In this document: positions 50,031-59,728 of the stretch, piece by piece
How the letters are laid out: each line of letters opens with the position of its first letter
How positions within the stretch are numbered: position 1 is the stretch's first letter
Origin: JBBDMC01 sp963775235
Lineage (GTDB): Bacteria; Pseudomonadota; Alphaproteobacteria; Rhizobiales; Kaistiaceae
DNA: 64,000 bases
Direction of reading: 5' to 3'
Assembly (NCBI GenBank): GCA_963775235.1
Contig: CAVZHY010000001.1
Coordinates: 124,001 to 188,000 of the forward strand
Translations under genes and position numbers: made by a program
Notes under the pieces: generated by a model
What the model was told of the DNA's origin: nothing
What the model saw: only the letters and a program-made list of their open reading frames with translations
Databases searched by the model: none

Positions 50031-50644
50031 GTGCGGATCGTGCGCCGCATCGGTGCCTGCAGATTGCCGCGACGCACCACAAGGGCGACCGTTTTTGCCG
50101 CACGAGCCCCGGCCGGTCCTCCAGGGTATCCTCGACGGCGGCCGTTTGCGTCGTCGGACAGGCACCAGGCGTGCGCGTCCACGCCTCCGGCGTTCCCTTC
50201 AGCGATCCCTCTGGCGAGCGGCTTCGCGCGTGGATGGGCGTCGATGCCGGCACCTTTTACGACACCGCACGGATCGCGATCGTCCCCATGGGATTCTGTT
50301 TTCCGGGGCAGGATGACCGGGGTGCCGATCTGCCTCCGCGTCGCGAGTGCGCGCCGTGCTGGCGCCCGCAACTGTTCGCCGCGCTGCCGCGCATTGAGTT
50401 GCTGCTGGCGGTGGGTTCGTACGCCCACGCCTGGCACCTGGGACGGCTCAAAAGGCCGACGCTGACCGAAACCGTTGCCGCCTGGCGGGAAATTTTTGCC
50501 TCCACGTCCACCCCAACAGTCCTGCCGCTGCCGCATCCGTCGTGGCGCAACAATGGGTGGCTGAAGAAGAACCCGTGGTTTGAGGCCGAATTCCTGCCGG
50601 TCTTGCGCGCCGAAATTGCCCGCCGCCTCGCTCGATGGAATTGA
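50031..50644 (+). CDS. Uracil-DNA glycosylase family protein, frameshifted N-terminus
   Basis: The main frame (from about 50127) has VVGQAPGVRVHASGVPFSD, FYDTARIAIVPMGFCFPGQ, RPQLFAALPRIELLLAVGSY and the C-terminal active-site loop LPLPHPSWRNNGWLKKNPWF, all typical of the bacterial UDG-like family. Upstream, CRDAPQGRPFLPHEPRPVLQ lies in another frame and IVRRIGAC in a third. Indels near 50060 and 50126 separate them. GTG 50031 is the best start for the first piece. The family removes uracil or related lesions from DNA. As written it could not be translated whole. Confidence 0.78.
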
Positions 50645-50751
50645 CAGATGAGAAAATCGTTTCCATAAAGAGGGCGAAAGTCCGGTCCACTAGGGAAATC
50701 GTCCCATCATGGGTGGATATATGGAATCAATTGTCAGGAAAGCTCGCCGTC

Positions 50752-51255
50752 ATGATTGACCGCCTCGACCGCAAGATTCTCCAGATCCTGCAGGAGGACG
50801 CCACCGTCCCGGTTGCCGAGATCGGCCGGCGTATCGGGTTGTCGACGACGCCGTGCTGGCGCCGTATCCAGCGGCTGGAGGAGGAGGGCGTGATCATCGG
50901 CCGTGTCGCCCTGCTCGACCCGAGGAAGGTCAACACGAAGGTCACTGCCTTTGTCGCCATCACCACCGACCAGCACAACGACGAGTGGCGCCGCCGGTTC
51001 TCGGAATTGATTAAAGATTTCCCGGAAGTGGTTGAGTTCTATCGCATGGCCGGCAAGGTCGACTACCTGCTCAAGGTGGTCGTGCCGGACATCGAAGCCT
51101 ACGACGCCCTTTACAAGCGGCTGATCGCGAGGATCGACATCGCGGACGTCTCCACCACGTTCGCAATGGAACAGATCAAATACACCACCCAGATGCCGCT
51201 CACCTACATCCCGATCGAGAAAGACAAGGACAAGGAGAAGTCCCGCGCCGCCTGA
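50752..51255 (+). CDS. Lrp/AsnC-family transcriptional regulator
   Basis: A 167-residue regulator. Helix-turn-helix at residues 5-60 (LDRKILQILQEDATVPVAEI, GLSTTPCWRRIQRLEEEGVI), then the ligand-binding RAM domain (EVVEFYRMAGKVDYLLKVVV). The C-terminus is a charged tail (EKDKDKEKS). Start ATG 50752 has AGGAAAG ten bases before it; the open frame upstream is AT-rich non-coding DNA suited to Lrp binding. Effector and targets are unknown. Confidence 0.9.
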   Translation: MIDRLDRKILQILQEDATVPVAEIGRRIGLSTTPCWRRIQRLEEEGVIIGRVALLDPRKVNTKVTAFVAITTDQHNDEWRRRFSELIKDFPEVVEFYRMAGKVDYLLKVVVPDIEAYDALYKRLIARIDIADVSTTFAMEQIKYTTQMPLTYIPIEKDKDKEKSRAA

Positions 51256-51281
51256 CTGCACTGGTGCGGGGGCTGCCTCGA

Positions 51282-52154
51282 TCAGTCCCGCTCCAGCCGC
51301 GCGATCAGGCTGGAGGTGTCCCAGCGGCGGCCGCCCATGGCCTGCACCTCGGCATAGAACTGGTCGACCAGCGCCGCCACGGGCAGGCGGGCGCCGTTCT
51401 GGCGCGCCTCGGCGAGGCTGATCGCCAGATCCTTGCGCATCCAGTCGACCGCAAAGCCGTGGTCGAATTCGCCCGCGTCCATCGTCTTCCAGCGGTTTTC
51501 CATCTGCCACGATTGCGCTGCGCCCTTGGAGATGACGCCGATGACCTGCTCGACGTCGAGCCCGGCCTTCTTGGCAAAGTGGATGCCTTCCGACAGGCCC
51601 TGCACGAGGCCGGCGATGCAGATCTGGTTCACCATCTTGGTGAGCTGGCCGGCGCCCGCCGGTCCCATCAGCCCCACCATCTTGGCGTAGCAAGCGATCG
51701 CCGGCTTCGCTGCGTCGAATACGCCCTGCTCGCCGCCGACCATGACCGTGAGCTGCCCGTTTTCCGCGCCCGACTGGCCGCCGGAAACCGGCGCGTCAAG
51801 GAAGCCGACCGTCTTGTCTTTGGCGGCCGCGTATAGTTCGCGGGCGACGATCGCCGAGGCCGTAGTGTTGTCGATGAGCGTCGCGCCCGAGGTCATCCCG
51901 GCGAGCGCCCCATCGGGACCGAGGATGACGGAACGCAAGTCGTCGTCGTTGCCGACGCAGGAGAAGACGAGAGCCGCGCCGGCAACCGCCTCGCGTGGTG
52001 TCGGCGCCGATTTGCCGCCGTACTCGCCGACCCATTTCTTGGCCTTGGCGGTGGTGCGGTTGTAGACGGTCACGTCGTGACCGCCACGTTTGGCGAGGTG
52101 CCCCGCCATCGGATATCCCATGACCCCAAGACCGATGAAGGCGACTTTTGCCAT
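51282..52154 (-). CDS. NAD(P)-dependent beta-hydroxyacid dehydrogenase (3-hydroxyisobutyrate dehydrogenase-like)
   Basis: A 290-residue enzyme. The Rossmann start is AFIGLGVMGYPMAGHLAKRG. The substrate motif is FLDAPVSGGQSGAENGQLTV, and the catalytic lysine region is GQLTKMVNQICIAGLVQGLSE. This family includes 3-hydroxyisobutyrate, tartronate semialdehyde and glyoxylate/succinic-semialdehyde reductases, and the sequence does not decide between them. Convergent with the Lrp-type gene, 26 bases apart. Confidence 0.88.
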   Translation of the reverse strand: MAKVAFIGLGVMGYPMAGHLAKRGGHDVTVYNRTTAKAKKWVGEYGGKSAPTPREAVAGAALVFSCVGNDDDLRSVILGPDGALAGMTSGATLIDNTTASAIVARELYAAAKDKTVGFLDAPVSGGQSGAENGQLTVMVGGEQGVFDAAKPAIACYAKMVGLMGPAGAGQLTKMVNQICIAGLVQGLSEGIHFAKKAGLDVEQVIGVISKGAAQSWQMENRWKTMDAGEFDHGFAVDWMRKDLAISLAEARQNGARLPVAALVDQFYAEVQAMGGRRWDTSSLIARLERD

Positions 52155-52323
52155 TTTGCAGACTTCTCGTTGCTGTGGGACGGATGCCGCGCGATTCCGC
52201 GGCGTTGGACGGCCTCCACTTTACGACACCCGCCCGAAAAGATGCGAATCCCCGCGTGGCCGTTGACCGGCGACCCCCAAAGATTACATTCCGCCGGCGA
52301 CAGAAACCGGGACCGCGAGAACA

Positions 52324-53466
52324 TTGGCCGACGTCGACAAACAGATCGTGCTGGAACGGCTCGGCACCATCCGTGGCCCCGACGACGACCGCGACATCGT
52401 GCGCCGCGGCATGGTGTCCGACATTGTCATCTCCAACGGCAAGGTGATGTTCTCGATCACAGTGCCGGCCGAGCGCGCGCAGGCGTTTGAGCCCATGCGT
52501 GCAGCCGCCGAGACCGCCATACGCGCCATCCCCGGCGTCACCGGCGCCATGGTGGCGCTGACCGCGGAGAAGAAGGCAGCCAGCGGCGCTCCGGGCGGGG
52601 CCCGAAGGCCCCCGCCGCAGCCCGGTCCCCGCCCGGGCCACGCCGCGCCACAGGCGATCGGCGTTCCCGGCGTCGATGCCATCATCGCGGTGGCCAGCGG
52701 CAAGGGCGGCGTCGGCAAGTCAACCACCGCGGTCAACCTTGCCCTTGCGCTGAAGGCCAACGGATTGCGCGTCGGCATTCTCGACGCCGACATCTATGGC
52801 CCGTCGCTGCCGCGGTTGCTCCATCTGTCAGAGCGGCCGGAAATCGTCAATGATCGCACGCTGCGCCCGCTCGAGGCTTACGGCGTCAAGGTCATGTCCA
52901 TGGGTTTTCTCGTCGAAGAGGACACGCCCATGATCTGGCGCGGTCCGATGGTGGTCTCGGCGCTGCAGCAGATGCTGCGGGAAGTGGCCTGGGAGCCGCT
53001 CGACGTGCTGGTCGTCGATATGCCACCCGGCACCGGCGACGTGCAACTGACCATGGCCCAGCAAGTGCCGCTCGCCGGAGTCATCATCGTCTCCACCCCA
53101 CAGGACCTCGCCCTCATCGACGCGCGCAAAGGCCTCAACATGTTCCGCCGGGTGAACGTGCCTGTGCTCGGCATCGTCGAGAACATGAGCTACTTCGTCT
53201 GCCCCCATTGCGGCGGGCGGACCGACGTCTTCTCGCATGGCGGCGCCCGCCACGAAGCGGAGCGCATGGGGGTGCCGTTCCTCGGCGAGATACCGCTCGA
53301 CCTGCAGATCCGTCTGACCTCCGATTCCGGCAAGCCGATTGTCGTCTCCGAACCGGATGGGCCTCACGCGCGCGCCTATCGCGAAATCGCTGCCGCCACA
53401 TGGTTGGGCGTGAAGCACGACCGGGCGGAGGGCGGCCGTGCGCCGCCGAGGATCGTGATGGAGTAG
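52324..53466 (+). CDS. apbC: Mrp/NBP35-family Fe-S cluster carrier ATPase (ApbC)
   Basis: A 380-residue P-loop ATPase that carries Fe-S clusters to apoproteins. N-terminal MIP18/DUF59 domain (about 1-85) and a Pro/Ala-rich linker. The deviant Walker A is GKGGVGKST at 126-134. Next are DADIYGPSLPRLL and VDMPPGTGDVQLTM. The cluster-binding pair is C293-x-x-C296 in YFVCPHCGGRTDVF. The start is TTG 52324, giving MADVDKQIVLERL. Divergent from the dehydrogenase gene with a 169-base gap that shows nothing else recognisable. Confidence 0.93.
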   Translation: MADVDKQIVLERLGTIRGPDDDRDIVRRGMVSDIVISNGKVMFSITVPAERAQAFEPMRAAAETAIRAIPGVTGAMVALTAEKKAASGAPGGARRPPPQPGPRPGHAAPQAIGVPGVDAIIAVASGKGGVGKSTTAVNLALALKANGLRVGILDADIYGPSLPRLLHLSERPEIVNDRTLRPLEAYGVKVMSMGFLVEEDTPMIWRGPMVVSALQQMLREVAWEPLDVLVVDMPPGTGDVQLTMAQQVPLAGVIIVSTPQDLALIDARKGLNMFRRVNVPVLGIVENMSYFVCPHCGGRTDVFSHGGARHEAERMGVPFLGEIPLDLQIRLTSDSGKPIVVSEPDGPHARAYREIAAATWLGVKHDRAEGGRAPPRIVME

Positions 53467-53543
53467 GACGCGATGATTTGCAGCTTCGCCGTGGACGAAG
53501 GTCCCCTTGGCTGCCCAATTGCTCCATCTGGTTGAATAGGACC

Positions 53544-54206
53544 TCAGTCCTCCACCCACATTCTCAGCAGATTGGCGGAGGTCTTTGACAGAAGGTCGAA
53601 CTCCGCCGTCTTGCCCTCGCGGACGAAGAGGCCCTGGCGGGCAGTGTCGAGGTCGAACAGGAGCTCGCGCCGCGTCGGATCGCGAACATAGCTCCGTGCC
53701 CACCCGACCGCCGCGAGGCGTGCGCCGCGCGTGACAGGCTGCACACGGTGCAGCGTCGTCGACGGGTAGGCGATCAGCGATCCGGCCGGCAGCTTCACGT
53801 CCTCCTCGCCCCCCGCGTTTTCAATCACCAGAGCACCCCCATCGCAATCGTCAGGCTCGCTGAGGAAGAGTGTGAACGAGACGTCGGTCCTCATGCCCTG
53901 CATGAGCGCGTCGTCGACGTGGCTGCCGTATTCCATACCCGGCTCGCACCGCGACAGGATGAGCGGCGTCAGCGCCTTCGGCCGCACGATGAGCTGGAAG
54001 AGCGCGTTCTTGCCAAGCGTGTCGGCGATCGTTTGCCGAAGCCTCACCACTGCCTGATCCGCGGACGACGCCTGCAGGTTTTTCTTCACCAGCTTGGCGT
54101 GCCAGCCTGCCGTGGCGCGCCCGTCGAGGAAAGTCGCCTGGGCCAGCGTCTCTCGCGCCGCGGCGACGGCGGGCGCATCAAGCACATCCGAGATCACATA
54201 GTACAT
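53544..54206 (-). CDS. piuC: PKHD-type Fe(II)/2-oxoglutarate hydroxylase (PiuC/YbiX)
   Basis: A 220-residue dioxygenase. Iron ligands H96 and D98 in YGSHVDDALMQGMRTDVS and H153 in YPSTTLHRVQPVTRG. It starts MYYVISDVL, with the C-terminal FDLDTARQGLF typical of the family. PiuC proteins accompany TonB-dependent siderophore receptors and are iron-repressed in many proteobacteria. Here the divergent neighbour is an imelysin-type iron-uptake gene, which supports the same control. Confidence 0.92.
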   Translation of the reverse strand: MYYVISDVLDAPAVAAARETLAQATFLDGRATAGWHAKLVKKNLQASSADQAVVRLRQTIADTLGKNALFQLIVRPKALTPLILSRCEPGMEYGSHVDDALMQGMRTDVSFTLFLSEPDDCDGGALVIENAGGEEDVKLPAGSLIAYPSTTLHRVQPVTRGARLAAVGWARSYVRDPTRRELLFDLDTARQGLFVREGKTAEFDLLSKTSANLLRMWVED

Positions 54207-54227
54207 CTGGCGTTGCCTTCACTTTAT

Positions 54228-54280
54228 AATTTTTCCAATTCGAGAATATGACTTGGCATTTTTCCAAATTACACGAGAAA
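54228..54280. promoter_or_regulatory. Repeated AT-rich motif in the piuC/imelysin divergent promoter
   Basis: TTTTTCCAATTCGAGAA (54230-54246) and TTTTTCCAAATT-ACAC-GAGAA (54259-54279) are two related blocks in an AT-rich island of an otherwise GC-rich region, each with TTC and GAA halves. The context suggests iron-responsive control (Irr or RirA in this order). The exact known consensus of either was not matched by eye. Confidence 0.4.
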
Positions 54281-54391
54281 ATCAAGTGTATCGTCGTCTA
54301 ACCATAGACAATCGCCGTGCGATCTGCCATCTCACGCCATCCACGGCAAAAAGCCACGTCGCGGCCTTGAACCGCGACAGAGGGGATCCGA

Positions 54392-55709
54392 ATGACGACG
54401 AGACGCAAGACCTGGGTTGGCGTCGGTCTGGTTGCCATGGCCGGCACGGCCACGCGAGTGCTCGCGGCCACCCACGCCATCCATTCACCACAGCCGCCTG
54501 CGATGGCTCACACAGCGGCGGAACGGCTCCTGCTGCTTGCCCAAGCAGCCGGCGGGGAGGCCGCAACCGTCCAGGGCGGGGAGGGCGGCGATGTCGCGGT
54601 GCCCCAGAGCTACGCGTTGCCCGGCGCCAACGCAGCCGACTTCACGTATGACGCCTCCGCCGAGATCGCCAACTACGCTGCGGGCGTCGAGGCCACTTAC
54701 GTCGCCTCGCTGGCTGACGCAAAAACGATGGCCGCTGCCATCGATGCCTTTCTTGCCAATCCCTCCGACGAAACCCTAGCGGCCGCCCGCAAGGCGTGGA
54801 CGGCGGCGCGCCCTTCGTACCTGCAGAGCGAGGCGTTTCGGTTCTACGACGGGCCGATCGAGGCGGTGGAAGGCGAGATAAACTCGTGGCCGATGAATGA
54901 GGCGTTCATCGACTATGTCGTTGGCAACGCGAATGCAGGTATAATCAACGACCCCGCGAGCTCGCTCACCGTCGCCTCGCTGATCGTGAGCAACATGGTG
55001 AGCGACGAATCGGATGTGACGCTCGGCTGGCATGCGATCGAGTTCCTGCTGTGGGGGCAGGATTTGGACCCGGACGGACCGGGCGCGCGGCCGGCGAGCG
55101 ACTACAAGCCGGGGGTTGGCAACAACGACCGGCGTCGTGAATATCTGAAGCTGGTGACGGAGCGGCTTGTCGCCGACATAGGCCGTCTGGTGCCCGCCTG
55201 GGCGCCCGGGCAGCCGGACAACTACGCCGCCACGCTCCGGGCCCAGCCGACCCGCGAGGCGATCGGGCGCATCATCAACGGCATGGCCGTGCTCGCCGGG
55301 TCCGAGCTGATGTCGGAGCGCATGGCCGTGGGACTCGACTCGCACGACCAGGAGGACGAGGACTTCCTGCTTTTCCGACACCACCCATCAGGACTTCGTT
55401 TACGACGTGCAGGGGATCGTCAACGTGTGGAGGGGCCAGTATCCGGGCGGTGTGTCCGGGCCCGGCATCAGGGAGCTTGTCTCGAAGGTCGATCCCGACC
55501 TGGGGAAGACCATCGACGCGCAGCTTCAGGACGTGGTGACCAGGGTCGGCAAGCTCCACAACCCCTGGGATCAGGTGCTGGCCTCGGAGGACGGCAGCCC
55601 CTGGCGGCAGGACGCAGAGGCGGCGGTGACCGCGCTCGGCGTGCTGGCGGAGGGCCTGAAGCAGGCGGGCGAGAAGCTCGGCGTGCTCGTGCAAATCCCG
55701 TCCGGTTAG
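54392..55709 (+). CDS. Imelysin-family periplasmic iron-uptake protein, one frameshift
   Basis: About 439 codons. Signal peptide about 1-26. The imelysin motif G-x-H-x-x-E is at 212-217 in LGWHAIEFLLWGQDLDPDGP. Other blocks are YLQSEAFRFYDGPIE and MNEAFIDYVVG. One extra base near 55367 moves the C-terminus into the next frame, where it reads FVYDVQGIVNVWRGQYPG and KLHNPWDQVLA to a stop at 55709. The family (EfeO/IrpA-like) binds metal in the periplasm. In many proteobacteria it is encoded next to a di-haem oxidoreductase of the type found four bases downstream. Confidence 0.87.
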
Positions 55710-55712
55710 GGG

Positions 55713-57128
55713 ATGAGGGCCACGATGAAACGGGCCCGTGATCTTCCGATGGCGGCCGCAATGGCGGGTGCGTTCGCCATGGCGCTTTCCGGCGGCGGTG
55801 CGCGACCGGAAGGCGCAGGCGTGCGTGATCAGCTCATGGCGATGCCGGTGACGTCCGACCTCGGCGGCGATACCACGCGGGTGATCGATAACGACGAGGC
55901 CTACACCTTCATGGCCAGCAACGCGCCGCTGTCGCGACAGCGGGACTTCTTTTTCGGCAATCGCATCTTCAACACCAAGTGGGCCGAGTATCCGGCTTCG
56001 GTGAAGTCATTCGACGGCCTTGGGCCGACTTTCAACCGCAACTCGTGCTCCGGTTGCCACGTCCGTGACGGCCGCGGGCAACCCCCCGCCCAACCGGGCG
56101 ATCCGATGGAATCGATGCTGGTGCGGCTTTCAGGACCCGACGGCAAGCCCGATCCGCGTTACGGCGACCAGCTGGAGGATCACGCCAACCTTCACGTCAA
56201 GCCGGAGGGGAGGGCGATCATCACGTACGACGAGGTGCCGGGCACCTACGGCGACGGCACCGCTTATACGCTCCTGAAGCCGTACGTTTCGTTTGCTGAT
56301 CTCGCCTACGGTTCGCTCGACGACGATCTGGTGAGCCCGCGCGTGGCGCCGTTCATGATCGGTCTGGGCCTTCTGGAGGCAGTCCCGGAATCCACGATCA
56401 GGGCGCTCGCCGACCCGGACGACGCCGACGGAGATGGCATCTCGGGTCGCCCCAACATGCTGACCGCGCCCAACGGCGACCCGGTTATCGGCCGGCTGGG
56501 CTGGAAGGCCAACGTGGCGACGATCGCCGAACAGTCGGCGGGTGCCGCGCTCGGCGACATCGGGCTCACGACCACCCGCAATCCGGACCAGAACTGCCCG
56601 GCTGTGCAGGCAAGCTGCCGCGCGGCGATGGCGCAAAGCGACCCGGAACTTTCCAACTCGTTCTTCGATCGGCTGGTGACGTACGCACGTCTGCTTGCCG
56701 TACCGCAGGCGCGGCCGGTGGACGAGGCGACGTTCCAGTCCGGACTGGCGCTGTTCAAGTCGATGGGGTGCGCCTCCTGCCACATCCCGACTCTCAAAAC
56801 CGGTCCCGAGGCAGCCCTTCCGGAACTCGAAAATCAGGCCATCCATCCCTTCACCGATCTTCTGATCCACGACATGGGCGAGGGCCTGGCCGATCACCGC
56901 CCCGACGGGTCGGCCAGCGGCAGGGAATGGCGCACCGCGCCGTTGTGGGGGATTGGCCTCATACCCCGGGTGAACGGCCATGATCGGCTGCTCCACGACG
57001 GCCGCGCCCGCGGTCCGGCCGAGGCGATCCTGTGGCACGGCGGCGAGGCGGAGAAGGCCAGGGAGGCGTTCCGGACCGCCCCCAAGGACGAACGCGACGC
57101 GCTCGTCGCCTTCCTCAACGCGCTCTGA
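55713..57128 (+). CDS. Di-haem oxidoreductase (putative thiol oxidoreductase, DHOR family)
   Basis: A 471-residue periplasmic c-type cytochrome. N-terminal signal region about 1-32. Two haem sites: C112-SG-C115-H116 in FNRNSCSGCHVRDGRG and C353-AS-C356-H357 in SMGCASCHIPTLKTG. Family blocks: LSRQRDFFFGNRIFNTKW and LIHDMGEGLADHRPDG. It starts four bases after the imelysin gene, so one operon. The maturation operon at 24.5-28.6 kb would supply its haem. The usual second imelysin and DUF1513 genes do not follow; an unrelated hydrolase does. Confidence 0.92.
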   Translation: MRATMKRARDLPMAAAMAGAFAMALSGGGARPEGAGVRDQLMAMPVTSDLGGDTTRVIDNDEAYTFMASNAPLSRQRDFFFGNRIFNTKWAEYPASVKSFDGLGPTFNRNSCSGCHVRDGRGQPPAQPGDPMESMLVRLSGPDGKPDPRYGDQLEDHANLHVKPEGRAIITYDEVPGTYGDGTAYTLLKPYVSFADLAYGSLDDDLVSPRVAPFMIGLGLLEAVPESTIRALADPDDADGDGISGRPNMLTAPNGDPVIGRLGWKANVATIAEQSAGAALGDIGLTTTRNPDQNCPAVQASCRAAMAQSDPELSNSFFDRLVTYARLLAVPQARPVDEATFQSGLALFKSMGCASCHIPTLKTGPEAALPELENQAIHPFTDLLIHDMGEGLADHRPDGSASGREWRTAPLWGIGLIPRVNGHDRLLHDGRARGPAEAILWHGGEAEKAREAFRTAPKDERDALVAFLNAL

Positions 57129-57220
57129 CGGGTGCGGCCATTTGCGTCAACTGACGCGACCCGACACCGTATTGCCGTCGGTGCCGGGTTCCGCGCAGAA
57201 TCGAGCCGCAGAGGGCGATC

Positions 57221-58234
57221 ATGCGGCGTATTCTTCTTCTCGTTGTTGCGGCGGTTGTCGTTGCCGCCGGCGGCATCGTCTACGCACGCTTTGCCGCCGA
57301 CATAGCCAGCGCGCGAGCCCGCGTTGCTACCGGCAGCAGGACGGTCAAGACGCGCTTCGGCACCGTGCAGTATGCGGTTGCCGGTCAAGGCGCCCCTATC
57401 CTGATCATTCATGGCACAGGCGGCGGCTTCGATCAGGGGCTCGACATGACCGCTCCCCTGGCCGAGGCGGGATACCGTCTGATCGTGCCGTCGCGCTTCG
57501 GCTACCTCGGCTCATCGTTCCCGGCCGATGCCAGTGTTGCCATGCAGGCCGACGCCTTCGCCGATTTGCTCGACGCCGTCGGTGTCGATCGGGCCTTCGT
57601 CTTCGGCGGTTCAGCCGGAGCGCTTTCGGCGATGCAATTCGCCATCCGCCATCCCCGCCGTTGCCGGGCGCTGGTCCTGCTGGTGCCGGTCGCCTACGCG
57701 CCCGCCCGGGTTCCCAACGCCAGCGGCGCCGATGACCCGATCCTCGAACTCGCGGTCAAGGCGATGCTCAATTCCAACTTCGTCTTCTGGGGCATGCTCA
57801 GGCTGATGCCCGACGGCATGACGAGGATGCTGCTCGCCACCGACCCGGCAGTGGTGCACGCCGCCGATGCCGGCGAGCAGGCGCGCGTGCGCCGGATCCT
57901 GTGGCACATCCTGCCGGTCAGCGCGCGCACGCAGGGTCTCACGTTCGACATGCAGACCGCCGGTGCCCCACCACCGTATCCCCTGGAGCAGATCGCCTGT
58001 CCCGTCCTCACGCTCAGCGTCGAGGACGATTTGTTTCAGACGTCGGCATCGGCGAAGTACATTGCCGCCGGGGTCCCCGACGGCAGGGCGGTGCTCTACC
58101 CCACCGGCGGTCATGTCTGGGCCGGCCACGATAACGATGTCTGGCGGGAAATCGTCGCCTTCCTGAGCTCGGTGGCCGACGGCGGGACCGACAGGCGGGC
58201 CGCGCCCGCCACGCTCGGGTCCGTTCCGAACTAG
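57221..58234 (+). CDS. Membrane-anchored alpha/beta hydrolase
   Basis: A 337-residue protein. The N-terminal hydrophobic helix (about 3-24) may be an uncleaved anchor or a signal peptide. Oxyanion block ILIIHGTGGGFDQGLD. Nucleophile S131 in AFVFGGSAGALSAMQFA. The acid lies near TLSVEDDLFQTS and the histidine in PTGGHVWAGHDNDVW. The fold is that of hydrolases acting on small esters or amides; the substrate is unknown. It ends directly against the convergent methyltransferase gene, with no overlap. Confidence 0.85.
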   Translation: MRRILLLVVAAVVVAAGGIVYARFAADIASARARVATGSRTVKTRFGTVQYAVAGQGAPILIIHGTGGGFDQGLDMTAPLAEAGYRLIVPSRFGYLGSSFPADASVAMQADAFADLLDAVGVDRAFVFGGSAGALSAMQFAIRHPRRCRALVLLVPVAYAPARVPNASGADDPILELAVKAMLNSNFVFWGMLRLMPDGMTRMLLATDPAVVHAADAGEQARVRRILWHILPVSARTQGLTFDMQTAGAPPPYPLEQIACPVLTLSVEDDLFQTSASAKYIAAGVPDGRAVLYPTGGHVWAGHDNDVWREIVAFLSSVADGGTDRRAAPATLGSVPN

Positions 58235-59101
58235 CTAGATCGCGACCAGGCGAGCGATCGGGTCGGGTATAGGCTCCGCTGCCGGTCGGGCGAAATAGAA
58301 TCCTGCATGGTACCAGCCCTCGCTCTCATGGCCGGCGGGATCGATCCCGAGCTCGGCAAGATTGGTCAGGACCTCGGCCGCCTCCTCGCGACTGGCGAAC
58401 CGGCGCTGGCGGAAGGTTTGGCCGACGAGACGGAAGACCTCGTAGCCGGCGCACTTGAGGACTTCGGCGATCGCATCGACCGGAAACATGCGAAGCGCGA
58501 ACAAGGCAAACCAGGGCCTCGAGGCAGCCTGGTCGAAAATGTGGGCGAACGTCCGGGCGCCGACGTATCCGATGGCGCCGGTGGAAATCACCAGATCGAC
58601 ATCGCTGATCAACCCGGCTTCCGGCTCGGACGGGGCCTGCGCCTCGAGGTCGGCGACGATGGCGGCGTCCATGACCCCAGCGGCGCATGCATAGGCGACG
58701 GCGTTCTCGGCCGCGTCGAGGCCGACGACCCTGAGATCGGCGTCGCCGACCCGCGTCGTGAAGAATGTCCGATCGCGCGCCAGAAGCTCCCGCCGCGAGA
58801 GCGCCGCGGTCGACCGTGTGCCGTAGTAATTGAAAAGGTCCGACAGGTCGCAGCCGTGCTTCAGAATTGCGGCGTTGACCCCGTAGGAGCAGCCGACGTC
58901 GAGGGCGGTCAGTTGCCGGCGAGCGCGGGCGGCCCGCTGGGCGGCGATGACAGCGCGGAAAATCGGTTCGGCGGCCGCCGGAATGCGATAATCGAGATTG
59001 GCGAGGGTTTGGTAGTAGCCGCGCGGATCGGGCCGATCATAGATACCGCTGAGGTCGATCTTGCCGGTGTTGTCGAGGTCGAAATCGGTCTGCGCTGACA
59101 T
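58235..59101 (-). CDS. Class I SAM-dependent methyltransferase-like protein
   Basis: A 288-residue protein. It begins with an acidic segment (FDLDNTGKIDLSGIYDRPDP). SAM motif I is TALDVGCSYGVNAAILKHG. Motif II-like region is RVVGLDAAENAVAYACAAGV, followed by VDLVISTGAIGYVG at the position of motif IV. The C-terminus has GWYHAGFYFARPA. The substrate is not evident; it might be a small molecule. The start is the first ATG, 59101. Single-gene unit. Confidence 0.78.
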   Translation of the reverse strand: MSAQTDFDLDNTGKIDLSGIYDRPDPRGYYQTLANLDYRIPAAAEPIFRAVIAAQRAARARRQLTALDVGCSYGVNAAILKHGCDLSDLFNYYGTRSTAALSRRELLARDRTFFTTRVGDADLRVVGLDAAENAVAYACAAGVMDAAIVADLEAQAPSEPEAGLISDVDLVISTGAIGYVGARTFAHIFDQAASRPWFALFALRMFPVDAIAEVLKCAGYEVFRLVGQTFRQRRFASREEAAEVLTNLAELGIDPAGHESEGWYHAGFYFARPAAEPIPDPIARLVAI

Positions 59102-59307
59102 TCCATACTCCCCAATGTGAATGAATTTTGCGCGGCCGGAGAACCGCGCGCGAGCCTCCCGAAGGTGGGTGATGGCCCCAGTCTAGACCGGGCCACGCCG
59201 AGCGCCAAATCCGGTTGCGATCGGCCGCGGTTTCGGCAGAAGTGCGGGCAACGTCGATGCTGGACGATGCCCGGCAAAATGGGCGCGCAGCACCAGGAGA
59301 ACGAAGA

Positions 59308-59676
59308 GTGGCCGAATCAACCGTCCCGTGGCCGATCGAGATCAGGCTCAACAAGGCCCGCAGTACCTTGTCCGTCAGCTTCGACGACGGGGCGATTTAC
59401 GACCTGCCGGCAGAGCTGTTGCGGGTCTTGAGCCCGTCGGCCGAGGTTCAGGGCCACAGCCCCGAGCAGCGCAAGACCGTTCCCGGCAAGAAGGACGTGA
59501 CCATCACCGCCGTTGCTCCGGTCGGTAACTACGCCGTCCGCCTGACCTTCGACGACGGTCACGACACCGGCCTTTTCACCTGGGTCTATCTGCACAAGCT
59601 CGGTGAGGAACGCGAACGTCTGTGGCTGGCGTACCTGGACGAATTGAAGGCAAAAGGACTTACCCGCGAAGCCTGA
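59308..59676 (+). CDS. DUF971 (GBBH-like) domain protein
   Basis: A 122-residue protein with the family pattern PWPIEIRLNKARSTLSVSFD, YDLPAELLRVLSPSAEVQGH and YAVRLTFDDGHDTGLFTWVY. This domain is found alone beside Fe-S cluster assembly and Mrp genes and fused to gamma-butyrobetaine hydroxylase; its function is not settled. GTG 59308 follows GAACGAAGA and is the most likely start; the frame is open upstream with a possible ATG. Divergent from the methyltransferase gene. Confidence 0.85.
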   Translation: MAESTVPWPIEIRLNKARSTLSVSFDDGAIYDLPAELLRVLSPSAEVQGHSPEQRKTVPGKKDVTITAVAPVGNYAVRLTFDDGHDTGLFTWVYLHKLGEERERLWLAYLDELKAKGLTREA

Positions 59677-59728
59677 AGTGACGCCTTAGCCTTTGCGCGG
59701 TATTGCCGGCGGTCGCGTGACAGCCGCG

